The notes under the pieces were generated by a model, which saw only the letters and a program-made list of their open reading frames with translations, had not been told where the DNA came from and did no database searches. DNA of 51,826 nt from Isoptericola sp042668085. GTDB taxonomy: Bacteria > Actinomycetota > Actinomycetes > Actinomycetales > Cellulomonadaceae. The stretch lies in assembly GCF_042668085.1 (NCBI RefSeq), contig NZ_JBHVBO010000011.1:1-51826 (forward strand), written 5' to 3'. Made by a program: the position numbers and the translations under genes. This document shows, piece by piece, positions 25,457 to 33,400 of the stretch (its first letter is position 1; every line of letters begins with the position of its first letter).

Positions 25457-26275
25457 GTGAGCGGAACTCAGGGCGCGGTCGGCTGGGCACAGGAGGCGCT
25501 GTTGCCGGACCAGTTCGGTGCGGGGCTGCTGCGGGTGGACCTCGGGGAGGGCGTCGTGGCGGGCTTCACCACGCGTCACGGCGGCGTGTCGCCCGCCCCC
25601 TGGTCGTCGCTCGACCTGGGTACGTCCACGGGCGACGATCCCGTGCGGGTGCGGGAGAACCGTGCCCGCCTCGGGGCGTGGGTCGGGGCGCCGGTGGCGT
25701 TCTCCGCGCAGGTGCACGGGGACCGGGTGCTGGACCTGGGGGCCGCCGAGCTCGCCGAGTGGTCGTCGACGGAGCCGCCGGCCGCGGCGGGCGAGGCCGA
25801 CGCCATGGTGACCGCGGAACCCGGTCTCGGGCTGGGGGTCCTGGTCGCCGACTGCGTGCCGGTCGTCCTCGCGGACCCGGTGGCGCGCGTCGTGGCGGTC
25901 GCGCACGCCGGCCGGGGCGGCGTCGCCCTGGGGGTGGTGCACCGCGTGGTCGAGCGGATGCTCGCGCGCGGGTCCCGGGCCGAGGACCTGCGGGCCGCCG
26001 TCGGCCCGGCGGTCTGCGGCGCCTGCTACGAGGTGCCTGCCGCGATGCGCGAGGAGGTCGCCGCGGTCGTCCCCGAGACGTGGGCGACGACCACGGCCGG
26101 CACGCCCGCGCTGGACCTGCCGGCCGGCGTGGTCGCCCAGCTGGCGGCGCACGGCGTGTCCGCCACCCGGGTGGACCGCTGCACGCTCACGGACACCGAC
26201 CTCTACTCCCACCGTCGCGCCACCGCCCAGGGTGCGACGACGGGGCGGCAGGCGGGGGTCGTCGTCCTGACCTGA
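25457..26275 (+). CDS. pgeF: YfiH/PgeF laccase-domain protein
   Basis: A 272-residue member of the YfiH/PgeF (DUF152, polyphenol oxidoreductase laccase) family. Known homologues act as amidase-type editing enzymes on peptidoglycan precursors or as nucleoside-processing enzymes. Family motifs are FTTRHGGVSPAPWSSLDLG, QVHGDRV, the metal/active-site ADCVPVVLADP and VAVAHAGRGGVALGVV, then AVGPAVCGACYEV. GTG 25457 lies 8 bases after the ftsZ stop. A hairpin terminator follows, and the YggS gene that usually separates it from sepF is absent. Confidence 0.88.
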   Translation: MSGTQGAVGWAQEALLPDQFGAGLLRVDLGEGVVAGFTTRHGGVSPAPWSSLDLGTSTGDDPVRVRENRARLGAWVGAPVAFSAQVHGDRVLDLGAAELAEWSSTEPPAAAGEADAMVTAEPGLGLGVLVADCVPVVLADPVARVVAVAHAGRGGVALGVVHRVVERMLARGSRAEDLRAAVGPAVCGACYEVPAAMREEVAAVVPETWATTTAGTPALDLPAGVVAQLAAHGVSATRVDRCTLTDTDLYSHRRATAQGATTGRQAGVVVLT

Positions 26276-26283
26276 CACGCCCG

Positions 26284-26315
26284 CGACGCACGACACACCG
26301 GCGTGTCGTGCGTCG
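26284..26315 (+). terminator. Hairpin after pgeF
   Basis: A 13-base perfect stem (26284-26296 with 26303-26315) with a 6-base loop ACCGGC lies 8 bases after the pgeF stop. GC-rich and without a T-tract, as is usual in actinobacteria. Confidence 0.75.
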
Positions 26316-26334
26316 ATGCCGCCGCGGGCGTGGT

Positions 26335-26340
26335 TACCGT
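26335..26340 (+). promoter_or_regulatory. Putative -10 box of sepF
   Basis: TACCGT lies 53 bases before the sepF ATG, directly after the pgeF terminator. The same hexamer precedes divIVA (27400-27405). No convincing -35 is visible. Confidence 0.45.
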
Positions 26341-26393
26341 CGTGACACCGTCCGGGACGGAGGGCGGGACGTGGCGACGAACGGAGCAAGGCG

Positions 26394-26864
26394 ATGGGCG
26401 GAGCGCTTCGCAAGACGATGCTGTACCTGGGGCTCGCCGACGACCAGGGTGAGTCGGAGGAGTACCTCGACGAGTACGAGGAGCTGGAGGCACCGGTGCG
26501 CGACCGTGACGACTACCAGGCGCAGGTCACCCCGCTGCACCGTGGCGGAGGGAGCGAGTCGGTGATCGCCTCCGACCTGCGACGCATCACGACCATCCAC
26601 CCGCGCTCGTACAACGACGCCCGCACCATCGGCGAGGCCTTCCGCGGCGGCACGCCGGTGATCATGAACCTGTCGGACATGGACGACGCCGACGCGAAGC
26701 GCCTCGTGGACTTCTCGGCAGGCCTGATCTTCGGGCTCCGCGGGTCGATCGAGCGCGTGACGAACAAGGTCTTCCTGCTCTCGCCGGAGCACGTGGAGAT
26801 CGCGGGCGAGGAGCCGCCGGCGGAGAAGGTCGCGGGGCGCGGGGCGTTCTACAACCAGAGCTGA
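26394..26864 (+). CDS. sepF: Cell division protein SepF
   Basis: A 156-residue DUF552 protein. The N-terminal helix MGGALRKTMLYLGLA is the amphipathic membrane anchor; an acidic linker follows (DDQGESEEYLDEYEELE); the globular domain spans about 65-140 with RITTIHPRSYNDARTIGEAFRGG, PVIMNLSDMDDADAKRLVDFSAGLIFGL and VFLLSPEHVEI. SepF ties the FtsZ C-terminal peptide to the membrane and stands in for FtsA, which is absent here. The ATG at 26394 follows GGAGCAAGG. A perfect hairpin terminator follows. Confidence 0.95.
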   Translation: MGGALRKTMLYLGLADDQGESEEYLDEYEELEAPVRDRDDYQAQVTPLHRGGGSESVIASDLRRITTIHPRSYNDARTIGEAFRGGTPVIMNLSDMDDADAKRLVDFSAGLIFGLRGSIERVTNKVFLLSPEHVEIAGEEPPAEKVAGRGAFYNQS

Positions 26865-26911
26865 CCGCGCGCCGAGAGCGCCGATCGCGCGCCGATCGCA
26901 CCGTCCGGCAC

Positions 26912-26937
26912 GGGCCGGGGCAGTCCTGCCCCGGCCC
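26912..26937 (+). terminator. Hairpin after sepF
   Basis: GGGCCGGGGCA (26912-26922) pairs perfectly with TGCCCCGGCCC (26927-26937) around GTCC. Lies just before the leaderless-type yggT promoter. Confidence 0.8.
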
Positions 26938-26952
26938 TGCGTCGTGCTCGGG

Positions 26953-26967
26953 TAGGTTCGACCCGTG
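26953..26967 (+). promoter_or_regulatory. Leaderless-type promoter at yggT
   Basis: TAGGTT (26953-26958) ends 6 bases before the GTG at 26965; no ribosome-binding site. The preceding terminator supports independent transcription. Confidence 0.65.
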
Positions 26968-27258
26968 AGCCTCGTCTTCAACCTGGTCTATATCGTCCTG
27001 TGGCTGTTCCTGCTGTGCCTCATCGTCCGGCTCGTCTTCGACTGGGTGCAGTTCTTCGCGCGCGACTGGCGGCCGAAGGGCGTGCTGCTGGTCCTGGCGG
27101 AGGCGGTCTACACGGTCACCGACCCGCCGCTGCGCTTCCTGCGCCGGCTGATCCCGCCGCTGACCCTCGGGCAGATCCGTCTCGACCTCGCGTTCCTCGT
27201 GCTCTTCATCGGCACGGGCATCCTCATGCGGGTGGCGTCGTTCCTCGCCACGGCGTGA
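26965..27258 (+). CDS. YggT family membrane protein
   Basis: A 97-residue protein with two hydrophobic helices (about 3-27, VFNLVYIVLWLFLLCLIVRLVFD, and 68-95, LDLAFLVLFIGTGILM) and the YggT family signature DPPLRFLRRLIPPLTLG in between. YggT genes sit between sepF and divIVA across many Gram-positive bacteria and have been linked to septum positioning and osmotic tolerance; the molecular role is unclear. The gap 27259-27467 after it has a TACCGT -10 candidate and no gene. Confidence 0.9.
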   Translation: MSLVFNLVYIVLWLFLLCLIVRLVFDWVQFFARDWRPKGVLLVLAEAVYTVTDPPLRFLRRLIPPLTLGQIRLDLAFLVLFIGTGILMRVASFLATA

Positions 27259-27399
27259 CGGCCGCCGCGGCCGCTCCGATGTGACCTGGGTCGGGGTTCG
27301 CACCGCCCGGCGAGGGCCGCCCCGGTGCTGACCTGTGAAGACGTCGTGTGGGCGGGACGACCCGGCCTCGTCGGGCAGGTCGCCCGCCGACTCGTCCGC

Positions 27400-27405
27400 T
27401 ACCGT
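27400..27405 (+). promoter_or_regulatory. Putative -10 box of divIVA
   Basis: TACCGT 62 bases before the divIVA ATG, in a 209-base intergenic region. No clear -35. The ATG has its own GAGGTGAG ribosome-binding site. Confidence 0.45.
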
Positions 27406-27467
27406 GGTCATCCAGACGGCCCGGGAACCGGGTCCCACCGACCCTGCAAGAACGATGAGGTGAGACG

Positions 27468-28100
27468 ATGGCGCTGCTGACGGCAGAGGACATCCTGAAC
27501 AAGAAGTTCGCCGCGACCAAGTTCCGCGAGGGCTACGACGTCGAGGAGGTCGACGACTTCCTCGACGAGGTCGTGCGGACCCTCACGGCGGTCCAGGAGG
27601 AGAACGACGACCTGCGCTCCAAGCTCACCGCGGCCGAGCACCGGGTCGCCGAGCTGAGCCGCTCGGACGCTGCCCAGCAGGCGCAGCCGACCCCGACCCC
27701 GGCGCCCGCCCCGACGCCGGCCCCCGCCCCGGCCGCCGCGAAGCAGCAGCCCGCGGAGCCGGAGTCCGCCACCGGGATGCTCCAGCTGGCGCAGAAGCTG
27801 CACGACGACTACGTGCGGTCCGGCCAGGAGGAGGGCGACCGTCTCATCTCCGAGGCCAAGTCCGAGGGCTCGCGCATCGTGCGCGAGGCCGAGGAGACCA
27901 GCCACCGGACCCTCTCGCAGCTCGAGCAGGAGCGCTCGCTCCTCGAGCGCAAGATCGACGAGCTCCGCCTCTTCGAGCGTGACTACCGCACGCGCCTCAA
28001 GAGCTTCCTGCAGAACCTGCTGGGCGACCTCGACGCCCGCGGCTCGGCCCTGCCGCCGCAGCGGCAGAACGCCGGGGCCGGTCGCGGCTCGGAGCTCTGA
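27468..28100 (+). CDS. divIVA: DivIVA/Wag31 polar growth and division protein
   Basis: A 210-residue coiled-coil protein. The conserved N-terminal domain (about 1-60) has MALLTAEDILNKKFAATKF and the FREGYDVEEVDDFLDEVV segment that binds curved membrane. A Pro/Thr/Ala linker (about 74-90) separates it from a second coiled coil (about 105-190, LQLAQKLHDDYVRSGQEEGDRLI and later LEQERSLLERKIDELRLFERDYRTRLKSFL). DivIVA marks poles and septa in actinobacteria and recruits wall-synthesis enzymes. The ATG follows GAGGTGAG. Confidence 0.95.
   Translation: MALLTAEDILNKKFAATKFREGYDVEEVDDFLDEVVRTLTAVQEENDDLRSKLTAAEHRVAELSRSDAAQQAQPTPTPAPAPTPAPAPAAAKQQPAEPESATGMLQLAQKLHDDYVRSGQEEGDRLISEAKSEGSRIVREAEETSHRTLSQLEQERSLLERKIDELRLFERDYRTRLKSFLQNLLGDLDARGSALPPQRQNAGAGRGSEL
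27687..27734 (+). repeat. Pro-Thr/Pro-Ala coding repeat in divIVA
   Basis: Alternating CCG/CCC with ACC, ACG, GCG or GCC codons (a 6-base period) encode a PT/PA repeat in the linker between the two coiled coils. Confidence 0.7.
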
Positions 28101-28146
28101 GCGGGGGGCCGTCACCCCGCGCACCCCGCTCCCTCGTCACGCCTCA

Positions 28147-28210
28147 CGCCGAGCGGCCCGCACGACACGCACGCGTTCACCGCGCGTGCTGTTGTGCGGG
28201 CCGCTCGGCG
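28147..28210 (+). terminator. Large hairpin between divIVA and the DksA-like gene
   Basis: A 17-base perfect stem (28147-28163 with 28194-28210) encloses a 30-base loop that contains further complementary ACGCG/CGCGT sequence. A possible -10 (TACGCT, 28214-28219) follows at once. Acts as divIVA terminator or as a structured element in a shared transcript. Confidence 0.7.
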
Positions 28211-28259
28211 CACTTACGCTGCGGTGACTCGTCGTCGACGCACCAACGAAAGGGCACCG

Positions 28260-28721
28260 ATGGCCAAGCTCTCGACCACCACGCGCGCGGCACTGCGCGA
28301 GAACTTCCCGCACCTCGCGCGGGACGTGAAGTCGTTCCCGGTCCGTGACGGCGAGGAGCCCTGGACCCTGCACGAGGTGGAGGAGCTGGCGGCCTTCCTG
28401 CTCGAGGAGAAGGAGCGACTCGAGCGCGAGCTCGCGGCCGCCGACCAGGAGCTGTCGGACCTGCTGCGCAACTCGGGCGACGGCGCGGGCGACGACCAGG
28501 CGGACTACGGCTCGAGCGCCCTCGAGCGCGAGCAGGAGCTCACCCTGGTCAACAACATGCGCGACCTGCTCGCCCAGACCGCCCACGCCGTCGACCGCAT
28601 CCGCAAGGGCACCTACGCCACCTGCGAGATCACCGGGCTGCCGATCGGCAAGGCGCGGCTGCAGGCGTTCCCGCGCGCGACGCTCTCAGTCGAGGCGAAG
28701 GCGCGCGAGGAGCGCCGCTGA
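28260..28721 (+). CDS. DksA/TraR-like protein with degenerate zinc finger
   Basis: A 153-residue protein of the DksA/TraR C4-type family: a long coiled coil (about 36-115, VEELAAFLLEEKERLERELAAADQEL) with DDQADYGSSALEREQELTLVNN at the turn, and a C-terminal finger region (IRKGTYATCEITGLPIGKARLQAFPRATLSVEAK). Of the four zinc cysteines in the family only C122 remains; the second is T125 and the later ones are replaced (S143). It probably cannot bind zinc this way. The ATG at 28260 follows AAAGGG. A conserved neighbour between divIVA and lspA; the role is unknown. Confidence 0.82.
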   Translation: MAKLSTTTRAALRENFPHLARDVKSFPVRDGEEPWTLHEVEELAAFLLEEKERLERELAAADQELSDLLRNSGDGAGDDQADYGSSALEREQELTLVNNMRDLLAQTAHAVDRIRKGTYATCEITGLPIGKARLQAFPRATLSVEAKAREERR

Positions 28722-28758
28722 CCGGGCGGGCCCGCCCCGGCGACCGGTCCCGTCCGCC

Positions 28759-28775
28759 TACACTTGCGGACGATG
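28759..28775 (+). promoter_or_regulatory. Leaderless-type promoter at lspA
   Basis: TACACT (28759-28764) ends 8 bases before the ATG at 28773 and no ribosome-binding site is present. Confidence 0.55.
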
Positions 28776-29489
28776 TCGACCACGCCCGCCGGCTCCGCCC
28801 CGGCCCCTGAGCCCGCGCCGCGCGACGGCGCACCCGAGACGCCCGGGTCGGGCGCGCCCGCCGACGCCGTCCCCGCGGGAGGCGCGGGCCCCGTCGCCGA
28901 GGAGGCCGAGGCCCCGGTGCCCGCGGCGCGCCGTCGCCGGCTGATCGCGGGGACCTTCGTGCTCGCCGCACTTGTGCTGCTGGTCGACCAGCTGACGAAG
29001 TGGTGGGCCGAGTCGGCCCTCGTCTGGGGCGACGACCCGAAGCCCCTCGTCGGTGAGCTGCTGCAGCTCCGCCTGATCTACAACCCGGGCGCGGCGCTCT
29101 CCATCGCCACCGGCATGACGTGGATCCTCACGATCGTGGTGGTGATCGTGGTGGTCATCATCGTGCGGGCGATCCGCCGGATCGGCTCGACCGGGTGGGC
29201 GGTGGCCCTCGGTCTGCTGCTGGGCGGGGCGCTGGGCAACCTCGGCGACCGCTTCTTCCGCGAGCCCGGGTTCGCGGAGGGTCACGTGGTCGACTTCATC
29301 GACTACGGCGTCTTCGTCGGCAACGTCGCGGACATCGCGATCGTGGCCGCCGCGGTGCTCATCGTCATCCTGTCGTTCCGGGGGATCGGCCTCGACGGCC
29401 GGCGGCACGTCGAGGGCGGGGACGCCCCGACAGAGCCGACCGAGCCGACCGAGCCGACCGAGCCGACCGAGCCTGCAGAGGGGCGCTGA
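28773..29489 (+). CDS. lspA: Lipoprotein signal peptidase (signal peptidase II)
   Basis: A 238-residue four-helix membrane aspartyl protease that cleaves lipoprotein signal peptides. A ~50-residue Pro/Ala/Glu-rich N-terminal extension precedes helix 1 (AGTFVLAALVLLVDQLTKWWAE). Conserved: YNPGAALSIATG, GGALGNLGDRFF and the catalytic HVVDFIDYGVFVGNVADIAI with D174 and D187. The C-terminus carries five PTE repeats. ATG 28773 is chosen over a TTG nine bases upstream because the -10-like box ends there. rluD begins three bases after the stop. Confidence 0.94.
   Translation: MSTTPAGSAPAPEPAPRDGAPETPGSGAPADAVPAGGAGPVAEEAEAPVPAARRRRLIAGTFVLAALVLLVDQLTKWWAESALVWGDDPKPLVGELLQLRLIYNPGAALSIATGMTWILTIVVVIVVVIIVRAIRRIGSTGWAVALGLLLGGALGNLGDRFFREPGFAEGHVVDFIDYGVFVGNVADIAIVAAAVLIVILSFRGIGLDGRRHVEGGDAPTEPTEPTEPTEPTEPAEGR
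29427..29471 (+). repeat. 9-bp tandem repeat in lspA (PTE)5
   Basis: Five 9-base units, CCGACAGAG once and then CCGACCGAG four times, encode PTEPTEPTEPTEPTE in the cytoplasmic C-terminal tail. Four perfect identical units suggest recent slippage. Confidence 0.9.
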
Positions 29490-29491
29490 CC

Positions 29492-30430
29492 GTGCCGACG
29501 GGGTCCACCCGCACCTTGCCCGTGCCCGACGGCCTCGCGGGCGAGCGCGTCGACGCGGGCCTGGCCCGCATGCTCGGCTTCTCCCGCACCCAGGCGGCCG
29601 AGCTCGCCGCCTCCGGGGCGGTGCTCCTGGACGGCCGCGAGGTCGGCAAGTCCGACCGGCTCGTCGCCGGCGGCTGGCTCGAGGTCACCGTGCCGGAGGC
29701 CCGGCCGGCCGCAACAGTGGTCGCGGAGCCGGTGCCCGGCATGGGGATCGCCTACGAGGACGACGACGTCGTCGTCGTCGACAAGCCGGTCGGGGTCGCG
29801 GCGCACCCGTCGCCCGGCTGGACCGGCCCCACCGTGGTCGGCGCGCTGGCCGCGGCCGGCTACCGGATCGCGACCTCCGGTGCCGCCGAGCGGCAGGGCA
29901 TCGTGCACCGGCTGGACGTCGGCACGTCCGGCCTCATGGCCGTGGCGAAGAGCGAGGCGGCGTACAGCGGCCTCAAGCGGGCGTTCAAGGAGCGCACGGT
30001 CGAGAAGGTCTACCACGCGCTCGCCCAGGGTCATCCCGAGCCCACGACCGGCACCATCGACGCCCCGATCGGGCGCCACCCGAGCGCCGACTACCGGTTC
30101 GCCGTGGTCGCGGACGGCAAGCACTCGGTGACGCACTACGAGGTGCTCGAGATGCTGCCCGCCGCGTCGCTCGTCGAGGTGCACCTGGAGACGGGGCGCA
30201 CGCACCAGATCCGGGTGCACTTCCAGGCCGTGCGCCACCCGCTGGTCGGCGACCTCACGTACGGCGCCGACCCGGTGCTCGCGTCGAGGGTGGGGCTGGA
30301 GCGGCAGTGGCTGCACGCCGTGCGGCTCGGCTTCGAGCACCCGCTCACCGGCCGCCGGGTGGAGGTGACCAGCGAGTACCCGGACGACCTGGCGCACGCG
30401 CTCGAGGTGGTGCGGGGCGCCTACGCCTGA
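29492..30430 (+). CDS. rluD: Ribosomal large subunit pseudouridine synthase RluD-like
   Basis: A 312-residue pseudouridine synthase: an N-terminal S4 RNA-binding domain (about 10-80, ERVDAGLARMLGFSRTQAAELAASGAVLLDG) and a catalytic domain with VVVVDKPVGVAAHPSPG, the active-site HRLDVGTSGLM (D142), EKVYHAL and RTHQIRVHF. Family members isomerise uridines in 23S rRNA; the exact sites are not readable from sequence. GTG 29492 follows GAGGGG. Pairing with lspA is conserved in many bacteria. Confidence 0.9.
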   Translation: MPTGSTRTLPVPDGLAGERVDAGLARMLGFSRTQAAELAASGAVLLDGREVGKSDRLVAGGWLEVTVPEARPAATVVAEPVPGMGIAYEDDDVVVVDKPVGVAAHPSPGWTGPTVVGALAAAGYRIATSGAAERQGIVHRLDVGTSGLMAVAKSEAAYSGLKRAFKERTVEKVYHALAQGHPEPTTGTIDAPIGRHPSADYRFAVVADGKHSVTHYEVLEMLPAASLVEVHLETGRTHQIRVHFQAVRHPLVGDLTYGADPVLASRVGLERQWLHAVRLGFEHPLTGRRVEVTSEYPDDLAHALEVVRGAYA

Positions 30431-30494
30431 CGGTGTGAGAAGTACCCCGGCGCGGACGTTGGATCGTGTCGGACCCTCCTGGAAGACTCGGCCC

Positions 30495-33400
30495 ATGCCC
30501 GACGCAGGTTCCTCCACCGCCCAGCCGACCGGTACCTCCGAGGACGACTTCGTCCACCTGCACGTGCACACCGAGTACTCGATGCTCGACGGCGCGGCGC
30601 GCATGAACGACCTGTTCAGCGAGGTGTCGCGACTCGGTCAGAAGGCCGTCGCGATCACGGACCACGGCTACCTGTTCGGCGCGTTCGACTTCTGGAGCAC
30701 GGCGCAGAAGCACGGCGTCAAGCCGATCATCGGCGTCGAGGCGTACGTGACGCCGGGCACCAGCCGCCACGACCGCACCAAGGTCCTCTGGGGCGAGCAG
30801 CACCAGCGGCGCGACGACGTCTCCGCGGGCGGCGCCTACACGCACATGACGCTCTGGGCGCGCGACAACGAGGGCATGCACAACCTCTTCCGTGCGTCGT
30901 CTCTCGCGTCCCTGGACGGCCAGATGGGCAAGTGGCCGCGCATGGACCGCGAGCTCCTCGAGACGTACGGCAAGGGCCTCATGGGCACCTCGGGCTGCCC
31001 GTCCGGCGAGGTGCAGACGCGGCTGCGGCTGGGCCAGTGGGACGAGGCGGTGCGCGCGGCGGGCGAGCTGCAGGACATCCTCGGCAAGGAGAACTTCTTC
31101 GTCGAGCTGATGGACCACGGGATCGAGATCGAGTCCCGCACGTACAAGGACCTGCTGCGCCTGGCCGAGCACATCGACGCGCCGCTGGTGGCCACCAACG
31201 ACCTGCACTACACGAAGCGGGAGGACGCGCACTCGCACGAGGTGCTGCTCGCGGTGAACTCGGGGTCGACGCTCGACGAGCCGACCTACGACCAGGGCGG
31301 CAGCCGGTTCGCCTTCAGCGGCGACAGCTTCTACGTGCGCTCGGGCGCGGAGATGCGCCGTCTGTTCTCCGAGCTGCCGCAGGCGATCGACAACACGCTG
31401 CTCATCGCGGAGCGCTGCGACGTCTCGTTCGACACCAAGGCGAACTACATGCCGCGGTTCCCGGTGCCGGACGGCGAGGACGAGGTCAGCTGGTTCGTCA
31501 AGGAGGTCGAGAACGGTCTGCGCCGCCGCTACCCCGACGGCATCAGCGACGACGTGCGCAAGCAGGCGGACTACGAGGTCGAGGTCATCATCCAGATGGG
31601 CTTCCCGGGGTACTTCCTCGTGGTGGCCGACTTCATCAACTGGGCGAAGGAGCAGGGCATCCGCGTGGGGCCCGGCCGTGGCTCGGCCGCGGGCTCGATG
31701 GTCTCGTACGTCATGGGCATCACCGAGCTCGACCCGCTCAAGCACGGCCTGATCTTCGAGCGCTTCCTCAACCCGGAGCGCGTGTCCATGCCCGACGTCG
31801 ACGTCGACTTCGACGAGCGCCGGCGCTCCGAGGTGATCCGGTACGTCACCGAGAAGTACGGCGACGACCGCGTCGCGATGATCGTCACGTACGGGTCCAT
31901 CAAGGCGAAGCAGGCGCTCAAGGACGGCTCCCGCGTGCTCGGCTTCCCCTTCGCGATGGGGGAGAAGCTCACCAAGGCGATGCCGCCCGCCGTCATGGGC
32001 AAGGACATCCCGCTGTCCGGGATCTTCGACCCGAAGCACGAGCGCTACCCGGAGGCCGCGGAGTTCCGCGCGGTGCACGACGCCGACCCGGAGGCGCAGC
32101 GCGTCGTCGAGACGGCGCGCGGCATCGAGGGCCTGAAGCGGCAGTGGGGCGTGCACGCCGCGGGCGTCATCATGTCGAGCCACCCGCTGATCGACATCAT
32201 CCCGATCATGCGCCGCCCGCAGGACGGCGCGGTCATCACGCAGTTCGACTACCCGACGTCCGAGGGCCTCGGCCTCATCAAGATGGACTTCCTCGGGCTG
32301 CGCAACCTCACGATCCTCGACGACGCGCTCGAGAACATCGTCATGAACGGCAAGGAGCCGGTGGCGATCGAGACGGTCGAGCTCGACGACAAGGCCACCT
32401 ACGACCTGCTCGCCCGCGGCGACACGCTCGGCGTGTTCCAGCTCGACGGCGGCGCGATGCGCTCGCTGCTGCGACAGATGCGGCCGGACAACTTCGAGGA
32501 CGTCTCCGCCGTCATCGCGCTGTACCGCCCGGGGCCGATGGGCATGAACTCGCACATCAACTACGCCCTGCGCAAGAACGGCATGCAGAAGATCGAGCCG
32601 ATCCACCCCGAGCTCGAGGAGCCGCTCGCGGAGGTGCTCGACGAGACGTACGGCCTCATCGTCTACCAGGAGCAGGTGCAGCGCGCCGCCCAGATCCTCG
32701 CCGGCTACTCGCTCGGCCAGGCCGACCTGCTGCGGCGCGCGATGGGCAAGAAGAAGAAGGAGATCCTCGACAAGGAGTTCGTCCCCTTCGAGGCGGGCAT
32801 GAAGGAGCGCGGCTACTCCAAGCCCGCGATCCAGGCGGTCTGGGACACGCTGGTGCCGTTCGCCGGCTACGCGTTCAACAAGGCGCACTCGGCCGGGTAC
32901 GGCGTCGTGTCCTACTGGACGGCGTACCTCAAGGCGAACTACCCGACCGAGTACATGGCCGGCCTGCTGCAGAGCGTCCGCGACGACAAGGACAAGATGG
33001 CGCTCTACCTGGGCGAGTGCCGTCGCATGCACATCACGGTGCTGCCGCCGGACGTCAACGACTCCGCCGCGAAGTTCACCGCCGTCGGCGAGGACATCCG
33101 GTTCGGCCTGACGGCGATCCGCAACGTCGGCGCCAACGTCGTGGACGCGATCATCGCCGCGCGCGAGGAGAAGGGCGCGTTCACCTCGTTCACGGACTTC
33201 CTCGACAAGGTTCCGGCCGTGGTCTGCAACAAGCGCACCATCGAGTCGCTCATCAAGGCCGGCGCGTTCGACTCGCTGGGCCACCCGCGCCGGGCCCTGC
33301 TCGTGGTGCACGAGCAGGCCGTCGACTCGGTCATCTCCGTGAAGCGCAAGGAGGCCGAGGGGCAGTTCGACCTCTTCGCCGGCTTCGGCGGGGCGGAGGA

